A stretch of 29,082 bases of DNA from Clostridiales bacterium. GTDB lineage: Bacteria; Bacillota; Clostridia; Tissierellales; Sedimentibacteraceae. The stretch's first letter is position 1. Every line of letters starts with the position of its first letter. A program made the translations under genes and the position numbers. This document shows positions 7,727 through 17,359 of the stretch, in pieces. The stretch is from positions 1 to 29,082 of the forward strand of contig DMWH01000147.1 in the NCBI GenBank assembly GCA_003483345.1. The letters run 5' to 3'. The notes under the pieces were generated by a model. That model did not search any database. It was not told where the DNA came from and saw only the letters and a program-made list of their open reading frames with translations.

Positions 7727-10432
7727 TCAAATACTATACATAGTCTTTAACAAAGCTACATCTTTTGTAATATTTTTTAACTCAAAACTATTTAAAACTT
7801 TTTTTTCAGTTTCAGGAGTCCAATATATTTTCAAATCTTCCTTTGCTCTTGTAATGGCTGTATAGAAAATGTTATGAGTAATACGTTCTTCGACTTCGTT
7901 TGTAATGACAATTTTGACAGAGTTATATTCTAATCCTTGTGCTTTATGTATAGATATTGCATAGGAAATTTGGAAAGGAACGATAGTATCTAATGAATCA
8001 TCATCCTCATCTGTGCTTTTATATTTATTAACCCAAAAGCTAATAATCGAATTGCCATTTTTAGAATTACCTACAAGATCAAAATCATAGTTCTTGGCTT
8101 GCAGCTCATTAATTGCAATATCCAACTCTATATCAAATCTAATTATTTTATCCTGTTTTTCAATATCTATAATTTTCCCTTTCATATTGTTATATATAAG
8201 AGGAGCAAACCTTTCTGATTCATTGAATAAAATTGGATCATTAATTTTATAAATGTTTATTCCCCATTCTACCGCATTCTGTTTATTATTACCTTGTAAA
8301 AAACGATTGATATTATTTATTCCATAAAGTCCATCATAATTGAGGCAAAGAATTATTTCATTATCTTTTGAATAATCAAAAATTGAATCATCCAAATGAA
8401 CAGTATAATTGTTTTTTACCATTGGTTCCAAAATAGCATCATCTAATTTACGAACTCTATCCCAAACTGAAAGCAATTCTTTGTTTGTGCTTCTATAAGG
8501 TTTCGTTAGCTCAAACACAGATTTTCCCGGTACAAATGAACGCGCAATGCTAAACCAATTCCCAAATAAAATAGATTCTATCTGAAATATATCACCCACC
8601 AAAACTAATAGCGTAAACTTAGCCTTTTCAAGGACTTTTCTCATATCCTTATTACTAACAGTACTACATTCGTCAATTATTAATAAATCACATTCAGTAT
8701 GTCCATTATATTTAGTAAGAAATTTTTTTATAGTATTAAATTCGCAATTAGCAGCTGTAACTTTTCTTCTAAGGTTATTCACCGCTGGATGTGTATTAGC
8801 TAAATATATTTTATTCTCATTATTAAAAAAGTTTGAAATATGGTCAATTAATGTTGATTTTCCAGTACCAGCTGAACCATAAATAAGTGCAACACGAGAT
8901 TTGCCAAACATTTGTTTTAATGCTTCAATCTTTTCTTGACTATCTATTTTATGGGCTGTGGTTTGTAACCATGATATAACTGAATTAGTATAACCTCCTA
9001 TTCCTGAGGTTGATAATTCTTTTAGTTTTTTTATGATCTCAGCACTGTCTTCAACATATCCTTGCATATATATATGACCATTAAACTCTTTTAAATATCG
9101 TTCTGTGTGCTTATAATATACATGCGAATTATATTTATTAATAAGCTCATCAATATTGTCAAATCCAACAATATCACTCTTGGGTGTAAATAATTTACTA
9201 TTAATTTCAGCATTATTTTTAATAACCTTTGCTAAAAACTCATGCTCTCTTTCTTTAGAATCAATACATTCAAATAAATCAAAATTCCTTGGATTATGCC
9301 GAATAAGTGACGTTGCAAAAGGCATTTTATCAAAAGGCATACACCCATACTTTAAATATAGATTTGAAAGCTTTTCACAAGGTTCATTATTACGCTGTAA
9401 TTTTATAATTTTATTATTTAACTTGTGTAATAAGTATTTAATTATATTACTGCCAGATGCGTTGCTTCTTACTAAATTCTTACATTTATCAAGTATCATA
9501 AAAAAATGAGAAGCAGTCGTTTCTTGTAGAATCTTGTTTTTTGCCCATGCATAATAACGTTCCGATGAATTTACTAAATCAACTATACTCATTCTAGTTT
9601 CAGTTAAGAACCGCATAATACCCCGATATTCAACGCTACTAGTATTTATCTTGGAATGACTTCCAAAAATATCCGCAAAGTTGTTAAGTTCACAAGGTCT
9701 AATTGATACCTCCCAGCGATCAATAATTTGAATAGGCATTTTCTTACCTAAAATATTGATATAATCATTTCGTACAGAAAGTCTAACGGCATAATTATCA
9801 AAAATCTCTAAATTAGTAAAGGCAATCACTCTATCGAATTTACTTGTTTTATCGCTAGCTACGGTATAAGTAACTTCATAATAGATTTTATGCTCTATAA
9901 AGAACGGTTTGATTTTTTTAATATAATATCTGTCATCATATGTACTTTTATAGGAGTTGGGTCTTATAGTGTTTATCCTAATTGCTATTTTTTCATAATA
10001 CTCTATAAGATTAGAGTCAAGATTTAGCGGAAATTCATCAATGTTTTCAAGAATATCAATATTATATGTATCTTTAAGGAAAATTTTTATTTTAAGCAAA
10101 TATTCATAATATTTAAGCATTAATCTTTCTGAACCACCTTCGTCGATTGTGTAGTGAGAAACAGATTTTTGCAACATTGCATGGAATTTGCTTAGAAAAC
10201 GTAATCTACCTTGGGTTTTAATAAATTCCAAAGCTTCCTTCTTCTTATTATAGTTATTAGGATCAATGTCCACTCCTTTTGCATATACTTTTTCGGCAAT
10301 ATATTCAACTAAGTTACGAAGTTGTGCCAAAATATTTTGAGATAAAAGACCTCTTTCTGAATCATCAAACTTGTCAATATTTTTGCATATAATCTTACTG
10401 GTATCTAATATTGCTTTGTCTATTTTTAACAT
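7727..10432 (-). CDS. SF1 (RecD/UvrD-type) DNA helicase with large uncharacterised N-terminal region
   Basis: A 901-residue protein. The C-terminal half is a superfamily 1 helicase: Walker A YGSAGTGKST near 516-525, motif II LLIIDECST near 583, motif III LVGDIFQIE near 610, motif V SIHKAQGLEYNSVKI near 830 and motif VI FYTAITRAKEDLKIYW near 860. The order and the C-terminal UvrD_C_2-like block fit RecD-like 5'-3' helicases. The first 500 residues are not recognisable. A helical start with QLRNLVEYIAEK recalls HEPN domains but lacks the expected histidine. The ATG has AGGAGT seven bases upstream. It lies downstream of the PIN nuclease gene, separated by 152 bases holding two inverted repeats. 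It is probably a defence helicase partnered with the PIN or HNH nuclease, but that is inference. Confidence 0.85.
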   Translation of the reverse strand: MLKIDKAILDTSKIICKNIDKFDDSERGLLSQNILAQLRNLVEYIAEKVYAKGVDIDPNNYNKKKEALEFIKTQGRLRFLSKFHAMLQKSVSHYTIDEGGSERLMLKYYEYLLKIKIFLKDTYNIDILENIDEFPLNLDSNLIEYYEKIAIRINTIRPNSYKSTYDDRYYIKKIKPFFIEHKIYYEVTYTVASDKTSKFDRVIAFTNLEIFDNYAVRLSVRNDYINILGKKMPIQIIDRWEVSIRPCELNNFADIFGSHSKINTSSVEYRGIMRFLTETRMSIVDLVNSSERYYAWAKNKILQETTASHFFMILDKCKNLVRSNASGSNIIKYLLHKLNNKIIKLQRNNEPCEKLSNLYLKYGCMPFDKMPFATSLIRHNPRNFDLFECIDSKEREHEFLAKVIKNNAEINSKLFTPKSDIVGFDNIDELINKYNSHVYYKHTERYLKEFNGHIYMQGYVEDSAEIIKKLKELSTSGIGGYTNSVISWLQTTAHKIDSQEKIEALKQMFGKSRVALIYGSAGTGKSTLIDHISNFFNNENKIYLANTHPAVNNLRRKVTAANCEFNTIKKFLTKYNGHTECDLLIIDECSTVSNKDMRKVLEKAKFTLLVLVGDIFQIESILFGNWFSIARSFVPGKSVFELTKPYRSTNKELLSVWDRVRKLDDAILEPMVKNNYTVHLDDSIFDYSKDNEIILCLNYDGLYGINNINRFLQGNNKQNAVEWGINIYKINDPILFNESERFAPLIYNNMKGKIIDIEKQDKIIRFDIELDIAINELQAKNYDFDLVGNSKNGNSIISFWVNKYKSTDEDDDSLDTIVPFQISYAISIHKAQGLEYNSVKIVITNEVEERITHNIFYTAITRAKEDLKIYWTPETEKKVLNSFELKNITKDVALLKTMYSI

Positions 10433-10485
10433 AGGTAATACTCCTAAAATTTATTTTTTGTTAAAATCATATATTTCAACCTTTG

Positions 10486-10514
10486 TTTTAAGAGATTTTA
10501 TATATCCCTTAAAA
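10486..10514 (-). repeat. Inverted repeat upstream of the SF1 helicase gene
   Basis: TTTTAAGGGAT and ATCTCTTAAAA flank a 7-base AT loop: an 11-base-pair stem with one G-U pair in the minus-strand RNA. No U-tract follows it, so it does not look like an intrinsic terminator. An operator or leader structure for the helicase gene 54 bases downstream is possible. Confidence 0.4.
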
Positions 10515-10521
10515 TATTCAG

Positions 10522-10539
10522 TTTTTTGCTAACAAAAAA
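10522..10539 (-). terminator. Short T/A-rich hairpin after the PIN gene, possible weak terminator
   Basis: TTTTTTG and CAAAAAA flank a 4-base loop about 45 bases past the PIN stop. The stem is almost all A-T and has no separate U-run after it, so terminator function is doubtful. It is listed because, with the adjacent inverted repeat, it marks a break between the PIN and SF1 helicase genes. Confidence 0.25.
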
Positions 10540-10584
10540 TAATACTTATTATACCTATCTCGATCTCAAAATCCTATAGTATCT

Positions 10585-11652
10585 CTAAAATGGTATTTCG
10601 TCATCTTCGTCAACTTGTAATGTTTCTGCGACAAAGTTATTGTTTAATATATCACAAACCGTGTTAATAAACGGTTCCATATATTCAGGATATTTAGTTT
10701 TTATTTCTTCATATAACTCATACGCAGATTCTACAGACTCCATTAGTATAGGATTGATATCTTCAATTTCCCCATTAAAGGTAAATATAGAAGATGCGCT
10801 TACCTGTTTATCGAAAATATGGTTTTCTAAATATTCTTTCAATAAGTCAAAAATAACCTTTACATATTCGGGTTCAAATTTAGCATTAGTTGTAAAGGTT
10901 CTTTCCCAATGTTCTTCTCCCCAATAATTTTCAACGTAAACCCCACATATTGAATTAATTGTTTCATCTATCCTATCACGCATAGAATAGATATCAATAT
11001 TCGATAAATTCCTTACAGACTCCTTTTCTCCAGCTAAAATAATATGTTCTGTTTCTCCAAGTAAAATTTTATAGTAATTATTATCTTTAATTTCAATAGT
11101 ATTTCCTGTTATATCAAAAAACTCCTTCTTTAATTTATCGGTGTATTTTAAGAATCCTTTATCATTTGTGAGGAAAATTACATTGATATCTTTGCTTGAA
11201 TTATTGAAAAACTTCATTATAGAAAGCCAAATGAGTGTATCCTTGAATCCCTTGTCACTAGCATTTTCACTATCAGAGAATGGAGGAACTTTTTCATACA
11301 CACGTTCTAAAACTTCTTGCAATATATTTTCGCTTGAGTTTAATGATATAATTCTATCATCAAATAGATTCTGATAGCTTTCAAAAGTTCGTTTTTTCTC
11401 ATTATCAATTATTTTATCAAAATCATACCTTAATGTAATATTAGCATAAGATGAGTATTCTTTTATAAATGCTTCTATTTTTTCATGTTTCGACTTAAAT
11501 TCCATATATTTTTGTGAAATTCTTTCGTTTATTGAAACTTCCGTTATATATAAATCATAATTTTCAGATAGTTTTTCATGTATGCCAAGAAGATCTGTCT
11601 TATGGTCAATAATAAAGTTTGTATCGAATACGATTGTCGTTTTTCCAGACAT
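10585..11652 (-). CDS. PIN-domain (DUF4935-type) ribonuclease-like protein
   Basis: A 355-residue protein. The start TTIVFDTNFIID carries the first acidic residue of a PIN (FEN/5'-nuclease-like) site; ITEVSINE near 35-42 and SDKGFKDTLIWLS near 130-142 supply further acids, and FLTNDKGFL closes the fold near 165. PIN domains are metal-dependent RNases, and DUF4935 proteins are often found in defence islands. The C-terminal half is acidic with no recognised domain. I chose the ATG at 11652 because GGGGAG sits eight bases upstream; the GTG three codons earlier is only part of that ribosome region. The gene starts 47 bases after the PLD/SNF2 helicase stop, so it may be the last gene of that operon and act as an RNA-cleaving effector. 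Confidence 0.8.
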   Translation of the reverse strand: MSGKTTIVFDTNFIIDHKTDLLGIHEKLSENYDLYITEVSINERISQKYMEFKSKHEKIEAFIKEYSSYANITLRYDFDKIIDNEKKRTFESYQNLFDDRIISLNSSENILQEVLERVYEKVPPFSDSENASDKGFKDTLIWLSIMKFFNNSSKDINVIFLTNDKGFLKYTDKLKKEFFDITGNTIEIKDNNYYKILLGETEHIILAGEKESVRNLSNIDIYSMRDRIDETINSICGVYVENYWGEEHWERTFTTNAKFEPEYVKVIFDLLKEYLENHIFDKQVSASSIFTFNGEIEDINPILMESVESAYELYEEIKTKYPEYMEPFINTVCDILNNNFVAETLQVDEDDEIPF

Positions 11653-11699
11653 AATTATCACTCCCCTTTATCGATATTTTAAAAGATATACCTCTTTTT

Positions 11700-14414
11700 T
11701 TACCATCCCTTTTCCAAATATCTTCTTTTCTCTTTATTGTCAAGAACCTTTGAGCAGCTTTCCCAATCTATATGTGCTACACCCCTATTATATCTATTTT
11801 CAAATGGATGCTTTTCAGGAACTTCATCAATTAATTGCAGAGCTTTTTCTTCTTCACCTAAAGCAATATTAATCCAAACATCTTCTAAAACATCAGGAAT
11901 TTGTCCGAAAATATCCGATATATTTTCAAGCCTTTTAGACAGTCTGCTGTGGACTTTATCCTCTATTGAATCCTTATACCTCATGTTATAAATATAGATA
12001 CTGTCATATTGTTGTCCAATTCTTTGGATCCTACCCTTTCTTTGCTCTAACTTTGTTGGGTTCCATGGTAAGTCTATATTAATTAAAGAGCCTAATGTTT
12101 GTAAGTTTAGCCCTTCGCTTGCAGCATCTGTCCCAACTAATATTCTTATTTCCCTTGTTCTAACCATTTCTTTGATAGTATCCTTATCCTTATTAATAAA
12201 CTTTCCATCTATAAAGATTCCTGACCTGTTTCCTCCTGCATAAAGCCCTATTGTTTCTTCATTAAATTCTTTAGTTAAATTATCTGCAATCCACCTTGCA
12301 GTATCATAATATTGGGAAAAAATAATAGTACCTCTTTCAATCCATTTTTCACGTTTTAGTAATTCTACTGTTTTTTCATATTTAGGATCTACTGCATCTG
12401 TTGATTCTAATGCTCTTACATATTTTCTTAATAAAGTGGTTTCTTCTTCCGTCAAATTCTTTATCTCGGATGATTCATCCGTATCCTTGTCATATTTATA
12501 GTCTTCAAAATCTTCGTCTACAATTGCTTCGTCAATATAAGTATTCCATTCATTCAACATTTTTGTACCTGTATTTTTGCCAGCTTCTATGGAACTTCCT
12601 ATTCTCCTCAGTAATAAAGTTTTTAAAAATCCTGCACCCTTATTTCTCCTACCAAGCAATTTGCAAAATTCTTCTGCATAATTATAGGCTTCCTTCAAGT
12701 AAGTACTTAACACCAAAGAATCTTCCTCGTTTTCACCAAATAATTCTACTTTAATCTTTTGTAAATATGGTTCATTAGTGTCAGGATTAATTGTTTCCTC
12801 TAAATATTTTCTTTCTCTTCTAATAACATGCCTGATATACGGATTATGATTTTCATAAAAGCCTCTTGATATTAAATTACCGACCCTCTGTTGTTCTGAT
12901 TGAGTTAATTCCGGAAATGATTTTTGATATACAAATTCATTATCTTTCATATTTGACTTTAACCGCATGGAAGCGAAAAACGGATTTTCATTTTTGGGTG
13001 GGAAAGGGTTTCTAATCCATTCCCAATTTTCTTTATCAAAAAACTCCATGGATTCCTTACCCATAATCAAGTTAAGCCCTTTGGAAATCATGTTTCTTTT
13101 TCTCCAATAGGAAGCCGGGCTTCCAAGTACGCTATCATTTTTCTGTGATAAGATATTCATTAAATCCCAAAGCTCAATAGCATGCAATTGTATAGGAGTA
13201 GCTGTAGCCAAAAGCATGCTTTTAGTTTTTAGAGAAATTTCTAATAAAAACTCATATAAATGATTAGTGTCAGGACTATGATGTTCTTTACCTTCTCCTA
13301 TATTCCTTCGTCTGGCTCTGTGACATTCATCAACTATAATACATTCATACTCTAATTCTAATAGCCTTGATACTAAAGGAGACTTGGCTACAATAAGACC
13401 CTGAGAAATAATTCCTACCTTTCTCGGGCATTGCTTTATACTCTTACCTATGTGCTCCATACCATTCTCATCAACCCAAGATTTACCGTTCCATACAGCC
13501 GAGGGCATATCTAAAAGCTCGTTCATCTCTTCTTGCCATTGCGTTGTCAGTGTTTTCGGAACTATAATAAGAATAGGTTTATCTCCATATAAGGTCATAA
13601 GTTCAGCAGATACGGCTAATTGTATAGTCTTACCTAAACCAACCTGGTCTGCCAATATATATCTTGCCCCATAGGACATTTTATGGTCATTAAATGCTTT
13701 ATCGATAAAATATTTTTGATGTTCCCATAGACCAAATTGCTGCCTATATACAGGAGATTCAATCACAATCGGCGAAGCTCCGGTGTCGCTTTTCTTCCAG
13801 TCTTCAACCCTATCGATAGTTTTCCTTTCTGATATTCTTTTGATATCATCAATTATGAAATCGGATAAAGGTATTGCCGAACTATCATTCCAAAGAGCAT
13901 CAAATTCCTCCTGCACCCAATCAACAGCTTCTTTGGAATCGTCTTCCCAGACTAATTCATAGTTTAAATTCCAAGCTGAAAGCGACTCATTGGTGCTTCC
14001 TAAAAATGATGTTTTTTTACCATTACTTAATGTTATAACTCCAGCTTTACCGTGAATTAAACCAAATTTGTCACTTGGAAGTACTCGAACCTCCATTTTT
14101 TTCGACGATAGTAGGTCATATAGTTTTTTAAACCTAATAGACGAATTTTTAAGATCTTCCGGTTTAAAATCGCACCACTCTTTCCTCAAACTGTTTGCAG
14201 CAGATTTTGCAGTCGCTATATCCCTTGAATCTAAATCAGAATTACAAATAATCCTTACTTTCCCTTCCATAGACTCAATTTCTTCACCGGCAACTTCTAA
14301 TATAGATGAACTGAAATATCCTGCTATCCTATCATAAGATTTAGCATTCTTGAGTTTTTTATTAAGAAGAGAGTCAGACAAAGACTCTCTCCGAGATGAA
14401 TATCTGTTTATCAA
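11700..14414 (-). CDS. PLD nuclease-SNF2 helicase fusion, anti-phage type
   Basis: A 904-residue fusion. Residues 1-180 form a PLD-like domain with one half-site (LIHGKAGVI at 119-127, then FLGSTNES at 137-144), suggesting that a dimer builds the nuclease centre. Residues 225-850 form a SNF2-family translocase: Walker A LADQVGLGKT (254-263), DECHR (362-366), ATATP (403-407), GTDAASEGLNLQ near 761 and QRKGRIQRIGQ near 788. The start is TTG: GGGGGA overlaps the DUF1156 stop and lies six bases before it, and there is no nearby ATG. It is the last gene of the DUF499-DUF3780-DUF1156 operon and most likely the restricting component of a helicase-methylase-ATPase system; the role is known for the family only from defence-island association. 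Confidence 0.88.
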   Translation of the reverse strand: MINRYSSRRESLSDSLLNKKLKNAKSYDRIAGYFSSSILEVAGEEIESMEGKVRIICNSDLDSRDIATAKSAANSLRKEWCDFKPEDLKNSSIRFKKLYDLLSSKKMEVRVLPSDKFGLIHGKAGVITLSNGKKTSFLGSTNESLSAWNLNYELVWEDDSKEAVDWVQEEFDALWNDSSAIPLSDFIIDDIKRISERKTIDRVEDWKKSDTGASPIVIESPVYRQQFGLWEHQKYFIDKAFNDHKMSYGARYILADQVGLGKTIQLAVSAELMTLYGDKPILIIVPKTLTTQWQEEMNELLDMPSAVWNGKSWVDENGMEHIGKSIKQCPRKVGIISQGLIVAKSPLVSRLLELEYECIIVDECHRARRRNIGEGKEHHSPDTNHLYEFLLEISLKTKSMLLATATPIQLHAIELWDLMNILSQKNDSVLGSPASYWRKRNMISKGLNLIMGKESMEFFDKENWEWIRNPFPPKNENPFFASMRLKSNMKDNEFVYQKSFPELTQSEQQRVGNLISRGFYENHNPYIRHVIRRERKYLEETINPDTNEPYLQKIKVELFGENEEDSLVLSTYLKEAYNYAEEFCKLLGRRNKGAGFLKTLLLRRIGSSIEAGKNTGTKMLNEWNTYIDEAIVDEDFEDYKYDKDTDESSEIKNLTEEETTLLRKYVRALESTDAVDPKYEKTVELLKREKWIERGTIIFSQYYDTARWIADNLTKEFNEETIGLYAGGNRSGIFIDGKFINKDKDTIKEMVRTREIRILVGTDAASEGLNLQTLGSLINIDLPWNPTKLEQRKGRIQRIGQQYDSIYIYNMRYKDSIEDKVHSRLSKRLENISDIFGQIPDVLEDVWINIALGEEEKALQLIDEVPEKHPFENRYNRGVAHIDWESCSKVLDNKEKRRYLEKGW

Positions 14415-14425
14415 AAAAATTCCCC

Positions 14426-17344
14426 CTATACACCATCATTTCTCAAAGCTTCTCTCAATACTTTTGCAAAGTATCCCGTTTGTTTCCAATGCTCCATATG
14501 GCCTATACTCTCTACTCTTGATATAAAGTTTAATAATTCAATCATTATGTTTTTCTTTTTCCAGTATTCATTGTTTTCTTGATATATTGATTTTAGATAT
14601 GCTACTCCGGCAGAAGATTTGTTTTCATTTATGCAATCATTTATAGCTACTAAAAGATGTCTTGCTAAAGTACTTCCAAAACCATCTCCACCAATATGTC
14701 TCCGTTTAAATTCATCCGCTGTTTTAAATCGAGTTTTATTAGCGGTTGTAGAATAAAACATATCTGTATAGTCCGTTACACCGAATCCTCTTGCCAGCTC
14801 CTGATAATCCCCTATTTTATAGATATTATCCATTTCTAATTCCAAGCCTCTGATGAAAAATCTTTCTTCCTTTGAAAGTTCTCTCCAAATAAAAGTATCA
14901 AAGCCTTCAGGTATCAGATAATTATATGCGATATCCTGTGCTTTTGAAATTAGCTCTACTATAGGATTAATTTCTGCACTGTCCCTTCCCTGAGCTAACC
15001 AATATGGAATGTAAATACCTGCTATTTCCTTATAAGAAGTAATGGCTTTTAAGGCTGCTGCATAAGAAGCCAATATGAAATCAGCATCATTAAAGTCCGG
15101 GTCATCTTTGTCGTTTATATCTTTCATTGAATCTATTGTGTTCTTAACTTCATAGGTTATTTCATCGTATAAGTCATCTTTATAAATTTTTTCTTGGCTA
15201 GTTTGTTTTTTAAGGGTTAGCAATACTGTTCCCGAGACGTAATTGCCTGATTTCAGCCCTCCATTGGTTGTTTCTGTAGAAATTGTCCAAGCTGATACCA
15301 CTCTTAAACCTGATGACCACAATATCATTGCAAGTTCTGCCCATACTTTTACATCTTGATGGGTAAACATAACTACCTGAACACCATTATCAGGCATGTG
15401 TTTATTTAAATTGTTGTATATTTCTATCATGCTGTTATTAAAACTTTCCCCGGTACCCTTTACAGCCAAAACCCTTTTGGAATCCGTATACCATTCCGGA
15501 AATGCCCTTTTTAACAGAGTTTTGTTCCATGCTAAAAAGAACTCTGTAAGCTCATGATAATTAACGGCGTCAGCATAAGGCGGGTCAGTTATCCATAAGT
15601 CGCATGTTTCAGTATTATTTCTAGCATCTTTTGTTTCTATTATGTTTTCAATATCCAAATAACAGGAATTAATATTCATTAACCAGCTATTTATATACAT
15701 GTTAGTGGCTCTTGCACCATAATTGTATAATGTATTTAATGCTTGAGTAGTAAACGTATTTTGAGTTTTTTCAGTCCCACTTCCCGCATTCCATATACAT
15801 AATTTTGAATTCCAATCACAGCATTTATTTAATCCCAATATTCCTATAGCTTTCTCCATCTGTCCGTCTGCCAATTGACTGCTTATTTTAGCAAATAGTC
15901 CATTTATAAGTAATTGTCTGGGATTAAATAATTGATGCCAAAACTGCCAGCCTCTTGTTCTAATTGGTTCTGACGTTTTATCTCCCTCTTCAATTTTAGC
16001 TAATGGTATATACCCTTTATCCTGCCAATGTTTAAATCTTTCTTTTAATAGTTTAATTACCTTTTCTTCTCTTTGTAGATCTTCCTTTGTCGGTGCGGTA
16101 TAGTATCTTTTGGTCTTTTTATTCCCTTTTTCATCTGTGTATTCTTTTACATATCTTATACAATAAAGTCTTTCTTGAAATACGTCAGTGTCTCTCGGTA
16201 TAAATTCATCTTTTTCCCAAAATCTGAGACCACTTATAGTTTCACCATTTTCACCCTGTCTGTCACCTCTTATTGAAGTTATAGGTGTTTGCAATTCACA
16301 ATGGGGACAATACATATAATTGTCTCTTACGGTAATGCTTTTATCGGATTCCTTAAACTTTTCTTTATTTGCACCTTGTACTATATCTATATTAAATCCA
16401 TCAGTACCATTATCTATAAGAATGGCAACTGTCTTAGTTCCTTTCCCTATTACCCATGACGGTGCCAAAGGAACCTTGTATCCGCATTCCGGACATGTTG
16501 TTTCCATACAATATAAATATGAGTCTGCCCGATGTCCCTCCTCATTATGCTCGATACCCCACTCGGTAATAAGTTTGTCAACTTCATCATAAACATCTTT
16601 TTGAAACTCTCTTAATTTCTCTATTTCTTCGTCATCAGCACCGGCTATGTTTAATGCGGCCCAAGTTAATATTGAAGCCACTGGATTTAAATCTGAAGCA
16701 AAAACATCCGCTCCCAGCCTTGCAGCTTCAAAGGGAATACTTCCTCCTCCCGAAAACACATCTCCTATCTTAGGTCTGTGTCCGAATCTTTTTATACCTA
16801 ACTCTTCAATTAAGGATTGGAAAGAATCAGCATGGGTTTCCAAATGAGCATTTATTTCACACCAAACATTTTCAGGTAAGTTTTCTATATGCTCCGGTCT
16901 GTTGCAATACTTTAATTTGTCATCATATGATAAACCATTGAATACATGTATTTGAATTTTTTCTTTCTCTTCCTTTGTAAGTCCTCTTTTATATACGGGC
17001 ATACCTCCATCATTTAATTCCATGTATTCTTTTATATAGTCTTCATCAGCTAATTCATATAATTCTTTTTGAGTTAAGTTTTTAAACTTTCTTAAAATCA
17101 AGCCATCCTCATCCATGGTCATGAGTTTTAAAAAAATTTCCCTGTCCTTTTCTAAATTATCCGATACAGGCAATAAAATACCAAGGATTGCAGCCCTTAC
17201 CAATACCAGTGGTTTTCGTCCCCACCATTTTCCTAATCCGGTTAATGTTTGTCCTAAGTTTGACATTCTTTCCTTGTAGCTTTCCTTAGACACTTTGGAT
17301 ACCGGAAACTGCACTTCTATAAAAGATCTGCTGAAATCTAACAA
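14426..17344 (-). CDS. DUF1156 DNA methyltransferase (N6-adenine type), anti-phage associated
   Basis: A 972-residue protein opening with the DUF1156 signature (SFIEVQFPVSKVSKESYKER, then TLTGLGKWWGRKPL). A SAM-binding motif I (GDVFSGGGSIPFEAARLG) lies near 190-208 with the acidic FASDLNP strand after it, and the catalytic motif IV DPPYADAVNYHE is near 585. DPPY indicates amino-methylation, probably N6-adenine. Two CPxC pairs (CPEC near 283, CPHC near 346) look like an inserted zinc ribbon. The start is TTG with GGAAGGTG upstream, 15 bases after the DUF3780 stop. It lies in an operon with a DUF499 ATPase and a PLD/SNF2 helicase, so it presumably marks self DNA or modifies target DNA. The target sequence cannot be read from the gene. 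Confidence 0.9.
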   Translation of the reverse strand: MLDFSRSFIEVQFPVSKVSKESYKERMSNLGQTLTGLGKWWGRKPLVLVRAAILGILLPVSDNLEKDREIFLKLMTMDEDGLILRKFKNLTQKELYELADEDYIKEYMELNDGGMPVYKRGLTKEEKEKIQIHVFNGLSYDDKLKYCNRPEHIENLPENVWCEINAHLETHADSFQSLIEELGIKRFGHRPKIGDVFSGGGSIPFEAARLGADVFASDLNPVASILTWAALNIAGADDEEIEKLREFQKDVYDEVDKLITEWGIEHNEEGHRADSYLYCMETTCPECGYKVPLAPSWVIGKGTKTVAILIDNGTDGFNIDIVQGANKEKFKESDKSITVRDNYMYCPHCELQTPITSIRGDRQGENGETISGLRFWEKDEFIPRDTDVFQERLYCIRYVKEYTDEKGNKKTKRYYTAPTKEDLQREEKVIKLLKERFKHWQDKGYIPLAKIEEGDKTSEPIRTRGWQFWHQLFNPRQLLINGLFAKISSQLADGQMEKAIGILGLNKCCDWNSKLCIWNAGSGTEKTQNTFTTQALNTLYNYGARATNMYINSWLMNINSCYLDIENIIETKDARNNTETCDLWITDPPYADAVNYHELTEFFLAWNKTLLKRAFPEWYTDSKRVLAVKGTGESFNNSMIEIYNNLNKHMPDNGVQVVMFTHQDVKVWAELAMILWSSGLRVVSAWTISTETTNGGLKSGNYVSGTVLLTLKKQTSQEKIYKDDLYDEITYEVKNTIDSMKDINDKDDPDFNDADFILASYAAALKAITSYKEIAGIYIPYWLAQGRDSAEINPIVELISKAQDIAYNYLIPEGFDTFIWRELSKEERFFIRGLELEMDNIYKIGDYQELARGFGVTDYTDMFYSTTANKTRFKTADEFKRRHIGGDGFGSTLARHLLVAINDCINENKSSAGVAYLKSIYQENNEYWKKKNIMIELLNFISRVESIGHMEHWKQTGYFAKVLREALRNDGV

Positions 17345-17359
17345 TTTTTCACCTTCCTG

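Noticed and set aside
9156..9509. 117-codon plus-strand open frame
   Set aside because: Shadow of the SF1 helicase gene; low-complexity hydrophobic translation and no family.
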